From the NCBI GenBank assembly GCA_947176675.1, contig CAMWRN010000033.1:1-14539 (forward strand): 14,539 bases of DNA, read 5' to 3'. Under the pieces are notes generated by a model. The model was not told the origin of the DNA and did not search any database. It was given only the letters and a program-made list of their open reading frames with translations. Both the position numbers and the translations under genes were made by a program. Positions 1-7,500 of the stretch are shown one piece after another (position 1 is the stretch's first letter; the number at the start of each line of letters is the position of its first letter). This DNA is from an uncultured Clostridia bacterium. Lineage in GTDB: Bacteria; Bacillota; Clostridia; Oscillospirales; Ruminococcaceae.

Positions 1-2
1 AA

Positions 3-242
3 TTCAGCTCCGTTTATTTCCCCTAAAACTTCGACCTTAATTTCTGACGTGAAGACGCGGGGCTTCCCGAATCGCTGCTTGTGAAAAATCCAAATACTTG
101 TTTGAGAATACCAATGCGGCCACATTTAAGAAGCCTTAATCTATCAAATTCAGTAGCTATCGCAGTTTACGAAGTGCTTCGACAGTGGGATTTTCCCAAC
201 CTTGCTGCGGAGGGAAAGCTTACTCAATATGATTGGGAATAA
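3..242 (+). pseudogene. trmL: 3' part of tRNA (cytidine(34)-2'-O)-methyltransferase (TrmL/CspR, SPOUT family) with two in-frame stops
   Basis: TrmL methylates the ribose of the wobble nucleotide of certain tRNAs using AdoMet. The reading frame ending with TAA at 240-242 encodes a clear SPOUT C-terminal half. It has REDAGLPESLL (bases 48-80), CLRIPM, then the RSLNLSNSVAIAVYEVLRQ cofactor-knot signature and a LTQYDWE tail common in clostridial homologues. Upstream in the same frame the translation stays TrmL-like (VYFP..NFDLNF..RED), but TAA at 24-26 and TGA at 45-47 interrupt it. The TGA sits exactly where the conserved FGRE/FGKE glycine (GGA) is expected. Either the gene is decaying or these are sequence errors near a contig end. 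The N-terminal half lies outside the window. The family call is confident; pseudogene status is less so. Confidence 0.7.
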
Positions 243-278
243 ATTACTAAAAATAAAAAACAAAAAGGATTGATGCAA

Positions 279-1145
279 ATGAGCAAGATCAAACTTATGA
301 CCGATTCGGCGTCCGATATTCCACAGGAGCTGGAAAAAAAGTATGACATAAGGATACTTCGTTTCCCTATTACGTTGGGGGATAAATCGTTCTACGACAG
401 GGATTACGATAATTTAGAGTACTACAAAATGCTCAAAGAATCAAAAGATTTCCCCACCCACGCACAGATCACTACCTTTGAATTTGAGGAGTTGTACAAG
501 GAATACTTTGATCAGGGTTACGACGACCTTATATACGTTGCGATCGCTTCTCTCGGCTCAGCAACCTACAGCAACGCTGTTATGGCTATTGACAGCTTTT
601 ATGAAGCAAATCCCGAAGCAAAGGGCAAGTTCAATGTTCATGTTATTGATTCGGGGAACTATACTGGTGTTTACGGATACCCGCTTATTCGGTCTGCCGA
701 AAAGATAGAAAAGGGAGCAACCGCAGAAGAAGTCATCTCATATATGAACGACTGGCTTGCAAACGCGGAAGTACACTTTGGGTGCTACACTCTTGAATTT
801 GTAAAACGTTCGGGACGTGTCAGCACCGCCGCCGCTTTTGTTGGAGAACTTATGGGGCTCCGTCCTGTGATACAGATCAAAAAGGGCGTTTCCACCACCG
901 ACGCAAAGGTGAGGGGCGACAAAGCGGTAATTCCAAAAATTGTTGAGATAACCGCAAACAGGATAATTCCCCAAACGCCATATTGTCTTGTGTACGCCGA
1001 CAACGACGAGCAGGAAAAGGAGCTTACAAAGGAGCTTACCAAAAAACTTGGTTACCCGCCGGAGATGTCTTTCAGGATAGGCGGTGTAATTGCAGCAAAT
1101 GCAGGTCCAGATCTTGTGGGAGCGTTTTTTAAGGGTAAAGATTAA
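279..1145 (+). CDS. DegV family protein (FakB-type fatty acid-binding protein)
   Basis: The 288-residue product has the length and layout of DegV/FakB proteins. In the FakA/FakB system these present a bound fatty acid to a kinase, so that exogenous fatty acids can enter phospholipid synthesis. Visible hallmarks are the N-terminal MTDSASDIP (family TDSxSDL), the SLGSATYSNA segment (family SSxLSGTYxSA, contacting the acyl carboxylate), VIDSGNYTGVYG, and the CYTLEFVKRSGRVS...GELMGLRPVIQIKKG block before the C-terminal lobe. Three in-frame starts occur (TTG 270, ATG 273, ATG 279). ATG 279 is chosen because AAGGA at 265-269 lies 9 bases upstream. The gap to the trmL stop is only 36 bp with no clear promoter, so it was probably co-transcribed with that gene. 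It ends at a strong hairpin. The fatty-acid role is known for the family; the ligand here is unknown. Confidence 0.9.
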   Translation: MSKIKLMTDSASDIPQELEKKYDIRILRFPITLGDKSFYDRDYDNLEYYKMLKESKDFPTHAQITTFEFEELYKEYFDQGYDDLIYVAIASLGSATYSNAVMAIDSFYEANPEAKGKFNVHVIDSGNYTGVYGYPLIRSAEKIEKGATAEEVISYMNDWLANAEVHFGCYTLEFVKRSGRVSTAAAFVGELMGLRPVIQIKKGVSTTDAKVRGDKAVIPKIVEITANRIIPQTPYCLVYADNDEQEKELTKELTKKLGYPPEMSFRIGGVIAANAGPDLVGAFFKGKD

Positions 1146-1150
1146 TAAAA

Positions 1151-1187
1151 AGGCATTGCCGTATTTTAGCGGCAATGCTTTTTTTTT
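1151..1187. terminator. Bidirectional intrinsic terminator after the DegV gene
   Basis: An 11-bp stem (1151-1161 with 1170-1180, one G-T wobble) with an 8-base loop is followed by a run of T on the plus strand. Read from the minus strand the same hairpin is followed by TTTTTATT, so it can also end transcription from the sigma-factor remnant on the right. Confidence 0.88.
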
Positions 1188-1260
1188 AGTTCACACGAAC
1201 CATCATATCACCTACAATGATCTTTTTTATCGAATCAATGTCAATAATATCATCAAACCT
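1186..1260 (-). pseudogene. Short coding-like remnant in a second frame downstream of the sigma remnant
   Basis: Directly past the end of the truncated sigma gene, a different minus-strand frame reads RFDDIIDIDSIKKIIVGDMM followed by VRVN and a TAA at 1186-1188, just before the shared terminator. It has no start codon or ribosome binding site. Its composition (alternating Asp/Ile, then Lys and Val) looks like protein rather than random AT-rich sequence. It resembles in style the C-terminal ends of clostridial anti-sigma proteins of the DUF4179 type, which normally follow such sigma genes. The simplest reading is that an internal deletion joined the front of a sigma gene to the end of its partner. 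This is inference from a short stretch. Confidence 0.3.
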
Positions 1261-1471
1261 GTAGCAGATTTTTCTCGGTAAGCATTTTCGGATTACACCA
1301 TATCATCGTGAAAGCATTGACTACAAGCTCCTCCGCGTCGCTTTCCGACAATGTAGACAAGATTATCCGGCGGATTATCATTCCCACATAGGTGTCATTT
1401 TTGTCTATAAGACTCTCCAATCCGCGCACGTCCCAGCTTTTCAGACGGCGCACAATTTCTTTATCGTTCAT
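1253..1471 (-). CDS. Truncated ECF-type RNA polymerase sigma factor (region 2 only), probable remnant
   Basis: The 72-residue product resembles the front of an extracytoplasmic-function sigma factor. An N-terminal helix (LKSWDVRGLESLIDKND) is followed by a region 2 core, YVGMIIRRIILS...SESDAEELVVNAFTMIW at about residues 28-58, matching the family pattern of Tyr..., then DAEELVQDVFxxxW. Complete ECF factors run about 160-190 residues with region 4. Here the frame stops after NPKMLTEKNLLQV, so the region 4 promoter-binding domain is absent. ATG 1471 is preferred over the GTG at 1492 because AAAGGAGG (1482-1489) lies 10 bases upstream and overlaps the longer start. The expression signals are intact, so a small protein may still be made. 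It is probably non-functional, or possibly acts only as a core-polymerase binder. Confidence 0.65.
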   Translation of the reverse strand: MNDKEIVRRLKSWDVRGLESLIDKNDTYVGMIIRRIILSTLSESDAEELVVNAFTMIWCNPKMLTEKNLLQV

Positions 1472-1499
1472 CGGCGATTCGCCTCCTTTCACCCTTATA

Positions 1500-1526
1500 G
1501 ATGCTTTGGACAGCCAAAAGGTTACA
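1500..1526 (-). promoter_or_regulatory. ECF-like promoter of the sigma-factor remnant
   Basis: On the minus strand TGTAACC (1520-1526) and GCATC (1500-1504) are separated by 15 bases. This fits the AAC-containing -35 and CGTC-like -10 elements of ECF-dependent promoters. They lie about 30 bases above the start codon. ECF sigma genes commonly autoregulate from such promoters, which supports the identity of the truncated gene. No sigma-A promoter is evident here. Confidence 0.5.
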
Positions 1527-1564
1527 CGTCCGCAAAAATTTAAGCAAAGTTTTTCGTCAGGGTA

Positions 1565-1593
1565 TTGAAATTTCCCCCAAAATCTGATAAAAT
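1565..1593 (+). promoter_or_regulatory. Sigma-A promoter of pyrB
   Basis: TTGAAA (1565-1570) and TAAAAT (1588-1593) have a 17-bp spacer. The predicted start near 1600 leaves only about 27 bases before the pyrB ATG. That is too short for a PyrR-type attenuator leader, so control, if any, would act at initiation or on the enzyme. Confidence 0.7.
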
Positions 1594-1626
1594 AATATAG
1601 TATGTTTTTGAAAGGCGGCTTTTAGT

Positions 1627-2709
1627 ATGGTTTCTGAATTTACAAATCTTATCGACTTGAACGATATGCCAGTAAAATGGTGGAATGATGTTCTTGCTCT
1701 CGGATCAGAAATATGCGATGCTCCCGAAAAGTATGCTCATGAATGCGACGGAAAAATCATGGCTACGCTTTTCTACGAACCGTCCACCCGCACCCAGATG
1801 TCCTTTCAGACAGCTATGCTGAAACTGGGTGGAACCATTATCGGATTTGACAACCCTGCTACATCATCTGTCGCAAAAGGAGAAAATCTAAAAGATACCA
1901 CAAAGATCGTATCCGGATATGCCGACATCATGGTAATGCGCCACCCTAAAGAGGGTTCTGCAAAGGCTGCCGCCCTTACAGCGGAATGTCCTATAATCAA
2001 TGCTGGAGACGGCGGACACCTCCACCCTACCCAGACTCTCACCGATATGCTTACCCTTTTAAAGGAAAAAGGCAGGCTTGATGATCTTACCGTTGGACTA
2101 TGCGGAGACCTAAAGAACGGCAGAACCGTTCATTCGCTGTGCAAAGCGTTGTCCTGCTATCCAGACAATAAATTTGTACTTATTTCCACTCCCGAGCTCA
2201 GACTGCCTTTCTACATAAAGGATATCCTTAACGCCTGCGGCTGCGTTTTTAAAGAAGTTGATTCGATTGAAGAAACCATAAGCAGTTTAGACGTTCTATA
2301 CATGACAAGAATTCAACAGGAACGTTTTTTCTCTGAAGAGGACTATAAGCGTCAGAAAGACGTCTACAGACTGGACAAGGCGAAAATGGCAAAAGCAAAA
2401 CCCGACCTGTGCGTACTTCACCCTCTGCCACGCGTGGACGAGATCGCTATTGAAGTTGACGACGATCCGCGAGCTCTGTACTTCAAGCAGGCTAAGTACG
2501 GTATGTACGTCCGTATGGCTCTGATAATGACCATACTGAAAAATCAGAATCCCACTCCTTTGCTTACGGGAAAGGTCTCGGCGGGAAATACCTGTGCAAA
2601 CCCAAACTGCATTACCAAAACCGAACCCTATCTTCCCAAATGTTTCCGAGGAAATGGTGATACACTTGAATGCGAATACTGCGACGAACGTTTCCTGCAA
2701 AAGCATTAA
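1627..2709 (+). CDS. pyrB: Aspartate carbamoyltransferase catalytic chain with a fused PyrI-type zinc domain
   Basis: It catalyses carbamoyl phosphate + L-aspartate to N-carbamoyl-L-aspartate, the committed step of pyrimidine synthesis, in the cytosol. The 360-residue protein has FYEPSTRTQMSF (STRT at 53-56, carbamoyl phosphate binding), a SSVAKGENLKDT loop, MRHPKEG, NAGDGGHLHPTQTLTDM, RTVHSL, VLHPLPRVDEI and YFKQAKYGMYVRMALI, so the catalytic chain is complete. After it, about 40 extra residues carry C323-x4-C328 and C349-x2-C352 (CANPNCITKTEP, LECEYCDERF). This matches the zinc-binding domain of the regulatory chain PyrI (CxxxxC...CxxC) but lacks PyrI's nucleotide-binding allosteric domain. 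Ordinary PyrB is about 305-310 residues. The start follows a GAAAGGCGG site. The gene stands alone, without other pyr genes, and converges on the HPr-like gene. Confidence 0.96.
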   Translation: MVSEFTNLIDLNDMPVKWWNDVLALGSEICDAPEKYAHECDGKIMATLFYEPSTRTQMSFQTAMLKLGGTIIGFDNPATSSVAKGENLKDTTKIVSGYADIMVMRHPKEGSAKAAALTAECPIINAGDGGHLHPTQTLTDMLTLLKEKGRLDDLTVGLCGDLKNGRTVHSLCKALSCYPDNKFVLISTPELRLPFYIKDILNACGCVFKEVDSIEETISSLDVLYMTRIQQERFFSEEDYKRQKDVYRLDKAKMAKAKPDLCVLHPLPRVDEIAIEVDDDPRALYFKQAKYGMYVRMALIMTILKNQNPTPLLTGKVSAGNTCANPNCITKTEPYLPKCFRGNGDTLECEYCDERFLQKH

Positions 2710-2730
2710 AATCTGCATGAAAAAGAAAAA

Positions 2731-2756
2731 GCTCCGTTTTCCGGAGAAAACGGAGC
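2731..2756 (-). terminator. Intrinsic terminator of the HPr-like gene
   Basis: A stem pairs 2731-2741 with 2746-2756 around a CGGA loop. On the minus strand it is followed by TTTTTCTTTTTC, a good U tract. On the plus strand no T run follows, so it is a poor terminator for pyrB, although convergent transcription may end here. Confidence 0.8.
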
Positions 2757-2778
2757 CGTAACTTTGTACTGTATGCAA

Positions 2779-3009
2779 TCAGTCAACAATGAATTCCTTG
2801 ATCTGAGCAAAAAACTCGGAAGCATCGTCGGTATGAGCTTCAAGCTTAATCGGCTTAGAGAGATCAAGGCTGAAAATACCCATGATGGATTTAGCGTCTA
2901 CCGCATATCTTCCTGAAATAAGGTCAACGTCATAATCGCACTGAGATACAACAGTCACAAAGCTCTTGACATCGTTGATAGTACCCAACATTACTGTAGT
3001 CTTGTTCAT
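2779..3009 (-). CDS. HPr-like protein lacking the active-site histidine
   Basis: The 76-residue protein matches the length and C-terminal two thirds of HPr, the phosphocarrier of the sugar PTS. AVDAKSIMGIFSLDLSKPIKLEAHTDDASEF corresponds to the HPr regulatory-serine helix (AKSIMGVMSL, Ser46 = Ser41 here) and the following strand. The N-terminal part, where HPr has GLHARPA with the phosphorylated His15, reads LGTINDVKSFV with no histidine. It therefore cannot accept phosphate from Enzyme I in the normal way. By analogy with Crh it could still be a serine-phosphorylated regulator or partner of CcpA, or have another role; that is inference. ATG 3009 is used because GGAGGG lies 7 bases upstream. 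It is monocistronic, with its own strong promoter and terminator. Confidence 0.8.
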   Translation of the reverse strand: MNKTTVMLGTINDVKSFVTVVSQCDYDVDLISGRYAVDAKSIMGIFSLDLSKPIKLEAHTDDASEFFAQIKEFIVD

Positions 3010-3058
3010 AATTTGTCCCTCCAAAATAATGAGAATTTTTACCTATCGGTATACATAT

Positions 3059-3087
3059 AGCATAGCAGTTTTATACCGTTAAGTCAA
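3059..3087 (-). promoter_or_regulatory. Sigma-A promoter of the HPr-like gene
   Basis: On the minus strand TTGACT (3082-3087), a 17-bp spacer and TATGCT (3059-3064) form a near-consensus promoter about 50 bases above the start codon. Confidence 0.8.
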
Positions 3088-3092
3088 GAGAA

Positions 3093-3121
3093 TTTTCAAA
3101 ACTTTTTTTTAATTGTATATT
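3093..3121 (+). promoter_or_regulatory. Probable sigma-A promoter of mtaB
   Basis: TTTTCA (3093-3098) and TATATT (3116-3121) are separated by 17 bp in a very AT-rich stretch, divergent from the HPr-like promoter. The -35 match is weak. The leader would be about 60 bases and would contain a small hairpin (3134-3148). Confidence 0.4.
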
Positions 3122-3187
3122 TATATGCATTTTGGGACAATTAGTCCCCGTTTTCTTTTGTTATATTTCACAATTTTAGGTGATTTT

Positions 3188-4498
3188 ATGAATATTTACT
3201 TTATAACCTTCGGCTGCAAGGTCAATCTGTACGAAACGGAAAACATGAAGCAGAACCTTTCCGAAAACGGACACCGCGCCGTTTTATCGGAAGACGAAGC
3301 GGATGCTTTCGTAATAAATTCCTGTACCGTTACAGAGGACAGCGACAAAAAATTAAAAAAGAAAATCAGGCAGCTTAAAAGGTCGTATCCCGAATCGATC
3401 ATTATACTGACAGGCTGCTTTCCGCAGGCATTTGCCGATAAAGCAGCCGAGCTGTACGAAGCGGACATTGTTACGGGTACCAAAAACCGCGCTGCTCTTC
3501 CAGACCTGATTTCCCGTTTTGGTGATAACAAACAGCGAGAGGTAAGCGTTCTTCCTTACAGCCGAAAAGAAGCCTTTGAAAGCATGACAAACACAAGATA
3601 CGACAATAACACCCGCGCTTTTGTGAAAATTCAGGACGGATGCAATATGTTCTGCTCATATTGCATTATTCCTTATTCGAGGGGCGGATTCCGCTCAAAG
3701 CCTCTTGACAGCATTGTTTCAGAGGTTTCAGCACTTGCTGCGGCAGGTTATAGGGAAGTTGTTCTGACTGGCATCAATCTTTCTTTTTACGGAGTGGACT
3801 TGGGTTTGCGGCTTGCAGACGCAGTTGAGGCAGTCTGTGAAGTTGAAGGTATAGAACGTGTGCGGTTGGGTTCGATCGAACCCGAAGTCATTTCAGCAGA
3901 TGATATTAAACGGTTTGCGGAACATAAAAAGCTTTGTCCCCAGTTTCACCTGTCTCTCCAAAGCGGTTGCGATAAAACGCTGAACGCCATGAACAGACGG
4001 TACAGCTCCGCTGACTACGAGAACGTTGTAAAACTTTTAAGAACAAATTTTGAAAATTGTGCGATCACAACCGATATAATGGTTGGTTTCCCGGACGAAA
4101 CCGATGATGATTTTGCAGAATCAATGAAATTCGCAGAGAAGATTGGCTTTGCCAAAACGCATATTTTCCCGTATTCGCGAAGAAAAGGCACTCCTGCTGC
4201 TGAAATGGAAGGGCAGATTCCCGAGGAAATAAAGCATTACCGCGCTGCAAAAATGTCTGAGGCTATGAAAATGCATCGAAAAGATTTTCTGCAAAGTCAG
4301 GTGGGGACAATCTCTACGGTGCTTTTTGAGAGAGAAAAAAGCGATGGTTTTCCCCACGGGTATACGCCAAATTACACGCCAGTAAAAATTTCAAAAAAAA
4401 ATCACAATATTAGTTTGCGTAATCGCATTTTTTATGTTAAAATAATAGGGTTAGATGAAGATCGCTGTTTAGGCGAGATCTTATATGAAGGAGAGTAA
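3188..4498 (+). CDS. mtaB: tRNA (N6-threonylcarbamoyladenosine(37)-C2)-methylthiotransferase MtaB
   Basis: This radical-SAM enzyme converts t6A37 to ms2t6A in ANN-decoding tRNAs. The 436-residue protein has the methylthiotransferase N-terminal domain with its three cluster-binding cysteines (FGCKVN, C10; NSCTVT, C46; TGCFPQ, C77). It also has the radical-SAM cluster motif DGCNMFCSYC (C152, C156, C159), then LTGINLSFYG, LGSIEPE, FHLSLQSGC and TDIMVGFPDE. The C-terminal TRAM-like tail is weakly conserved and unusually AT-rich. MtaB rather than MiaB is chosen from FITFGCKVNLYET at the N-terminus and the NSCTVT motif. ATG 3188 is used (AGGTGA at 3178-3183); an in-frame upstream extension to 3113 lacks homology. 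purL starts 4 bp after the stop. Confidence 0.93.
   Translation: MNIYFITFGCKVNLYETENMKQNLSENGHRAVLSEDEADAFVINSCTVTEDSDKKLKKKIRQLKRSYPESIIILTGCFPQAFADKAAELYEADIVTGTKNRAALPDLISRFGDNKQREVSVLPYSRKEAFESMTNTRYDNNTRAFVKIQDGCNMFCSYCIIPYSRGGFRSKPLDSIVSEVSALAAAGYREVVLTGINLSFYGVDLGLRLADAVEAVCEVEGIERVRLGSIEPEVISADDIKRFAEHKKLCPQFHLSLQSGCDKTLNAMNRRYSSADYENVVKLLRTNFENCAITTDIMVGFPDETDDDFAESMKFAEKIGFAKTHIFPYSRRKGTPAAEMEGQIPEEIKHYRAAKMSEAMKMHRKDFLQSQVGTISTVLFEREKSDGFPHGYTPNYTPVKISKKNHNISLRNRIFYVKIIGLDEDRCLGEILYEGE
4415..4443 (+). promoter_or_regulatory. Possible internal promoter for purL inside the end of mtaB
   Basis: TTGCGT (4415-4420), a 17-bp spacer and an extended -10, TG-T-TAAAAT (TG at 4435-4436, -10 at 4438-4443), lie in the AT-rich last codons of mtaB about 60 bases before the purL ATG. 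The -35 is poor. The site could express purL independently of mtaB. Confidence 0.4.
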
Positions 4499-4502
4499 AA
4501 TT

Positions 4503-7500
4503 ATGTCAGTCTTTCGTATCTATGTTGAAAAAAAACCGGAATATGCCGTCGAAGCTAAAAATCTTCTGTCGGATATAAAGACGGCTTTACGTCCGGATGG
4601 ACTGAGGAATATCCGTATCCTTAACCGTTACGATGCCGAGGGTCTGAGCGAGGCGGATTTCAGACTGGCTGCGATCAATGTTTTCTCCGAGCCTGCGGTT
4701 GATGTTTGCTCCTATAAGCTTCCCGAAATCAAGGAAAACGAAACCGTTTTTGCGGTCGAGTATCTTCCGGGTCAGTTTGATCAGCGCGCAGATTCCTGCG
4801 AGCAGTGTATCCAGATACTTACCCAGGGCGAGCGGTGCAAGGTCAAAAATGCGCGGATCTATATTCTTGAGGGCAAACTTTCTCCAAAGGAACTCTCCGC
4901 TGTAAAATCCTACATCATAAACCCCGTTGAGAGTCGCGAAGCTTCTCTTGCGGAAGTGGAAACTCTTACCACGGAATATGATATTCCAACAACGGTCGAA
5001 ACGCTTGAAAATTTCATTTACCTGAAAGAAGCGGAGCTTGTCAGCTTTATTGACAAATACGGTCTTGCCATGGATCTGGACGACATAAAGTTTTGCCAGA
5101 AATATTTTAAAGAAACAGAAAAGCGCGACCCCACCATAACTGAGATAAGAATGATTGACACCTACTGGTCCGATCACTGCCGTCACACAACGTTCCTGAC
5201 TACTATTGATGACGCAGTCATCAACGCCGACTACATCAGAAAGACTTATGAACAATATATTAATGTTCGCAAAGAGCTTGGCAGAGGCAGCAAGCCTGTC
5301 ACCCTTATGGACATTGCTACAATTGCCGCTAAAAAGCTGAAAAAGGACGGTATCCTCAAAGACCTGGACGAATCCGAGGAGATCAATGCCTGCTCCGTTA
5401 AGATCAAGGTAGATGTTGACGGAAACTTGCAGGACTGGCTGTTCATGTTTAAAAACGAGACCCACAACCACCCTACCGAGATCGAACCTTTCGGCGGAGC
5501 AGCTACATGTCTTGGCGGAGCTATCCGCGACCCGCTTTCAGGACGTTCCTACGTTTATCAGGCTATGCGAGTAACCGGCGCTTCCAACCCTCTTGTTCCC
5601 GTAGAGGATACTGTTCACGGCAAGCTTCCCCAGAGAAAAATTACTGTTGGAGCAGCTAACGGATACAGCTCCTACGGCAACCAGATCGGTCTTGCAACGG
5701 GTCATGTTGCGGAAGTTTACCATCCCGGCTACGTTGCAAAACGTCTTGAAATAGGTGCTGTTGTTGGTGCGGCTCCCGAAGAAAACGTTGTACGCGAGAT
5801 TCCCCTGCCCGACGATGTTATCATACTCCTCGGAGGACGAACCGGACGCGATGGCTGCGGCGGAGCTACGGGCTCGTCCAAATCCCACACCGAGGCATCT
5901 CTTGAACATTGCGGTGCAGAAGTCCAAAAGGGTAATCCTCCAGAGGAGCGCAAGCTACAACGACTGTTCAGAAATCCCAACGTTACAAAGATGATAAAAC
6001 GCTGCAACGACTTCGGCGCAGGCGGTGTTTCTGTTGCCATAGGCGAGCTTGCGGACGGTCTGGATATCGACCTTGACAAAGTTCCGAAAAAATATGACGG
6101 TCTTGACGGCACGGAGCTCGCTATATCCGAAAGTCAAGAGCGTATGGCCGTAGTTGTCCGCAAGGAAGACGCAGACAAGTTCATCGCCGAAGCCGCAAAG
6201 GAAAACCTTGAAGCTACGCTTGTTGCCGTGGTTACTGAAAAACCGCGTCTTAAAATGACATGGAACGGCAATGTTATTGTTGACCTTTCAAGAGAGTTCC
6301 TTAACTCCAACGGCGCAGAAAAGCACACTACCGTTGCGGTTCCCATTCCCGTTACGAAGCAGCTAAAAACCTACAGCGACACTGCCGACAGCTGGGAACT
6401 TCTGATGACAAACCTTAACATATGCTCGCAAAAGGGTCTTGTGGAATATTTCGACTCCACGATCGGAGCGGGTACGGTACTTATGCCTTTCGGCGGAAAA
6501 TATCAGCTTACCCCGACTCAGGCAATGGCAGCGAAAATTCCCGTACTCAAAGGCGAGACCGATACCTGTTCAATCATGGGCTGGGGTTTTAATCCTTATG
6601 TTACCGACAGAAGTCCTTACCACGGAGCGATGTTCGCGGTCATTGAATCTATCGCAAAGCTTGTTGCGGCCGGCGGAAGCTATAAAAAATGCTGGCTGAC
6701 TTTCCAGGAATATTTTGAAAGAACTCAGAACAACCCCACTCGCTGGGGCAAACCCTTTGCCGCTCTGCTTGGAGCGTTCAAGGCTCAGCTTGAGCTTGGC
6801 TGCGGAGCTATCGGAGGAAAGGACTCAATGTCGGGTACTTTTGAAAATATCGACGTTCCCTCAACGCTGGTTTCCTTTGCAGCAGGCGTAGCTTCAGCGA
6901 AAAATGTTATTTCTCCCGAATTCAAAAAGGCTGGGGACAAGGTTATACTTATCGTTCCCGATCTGGACGAAAATGGTCTGCCGGTGTTTGACAGCGTTAA
7001 GTCCTGCTTTGAAAAGGTGGAAAAACTTATTGAGGACAAGATCGCAGTGGCTGCCTGGGCAATCGGTTTCGGCGGAGTTGCGGAGGCTGTAGCGAAAATG
7101 TCCCTCGGAAACAGGATCGGCTTCAAGTTCGACAAGAAAATTTCCGACGATCTGCTGTTCTACTCTAGATACGGAGCATTCGTTGTTGAGCTGGACGGCG
7201 ACCCGTTTACTGTAGAGAACGTTATCGGCGAGACTATTTCCGACTACAAGATCGACTGCAAGACCTACACTGTCGATATGGCTGACATTCAGAAAAAATG
7301 GGAGGACAGACTCGAACCCATATTCCCATGCAATATAAAGTCGGACGACAAGCCTGCAAAAATCTTCACTTATACTGCAAAGGATACCGTTCAGCACGCG
7401 TCATCGTTTGCTAAGCCTAAGGTGCTTATTCCCGTATTTCCCGGCACTAACTGCGAGTACGACACTGCAAAAGTATTCGAACGGGCGGGCGCCGATCCCG

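Noticed and set aside
738..1175. Minus-strand open frame opposite the DegV gene
   Set aside because: It overlaps the conserved DegV C-terminal lobe and runs through the terminator hairpin; there is no domain similarity.
1567..1627. PyrR-binding attenuator leader before pyrB
   Set aside because: The leader from the best promoter is only about 27 bases and shows no terminator/antiterminator hairpins.
2296..2778. Minus-strand open frame opposite the end of pyrB
   Set aside because: It crosses the HPr terminator and is antisense to the conserved PyrB C-terminus and zinc domain.
4587..5471. Long minus-strand open frame (294 codons) opposite purL
   Set aside because: It is antisense to a strongly conserved part of purL, has no recognisable domain, and is explained by codon bias of the real gene.
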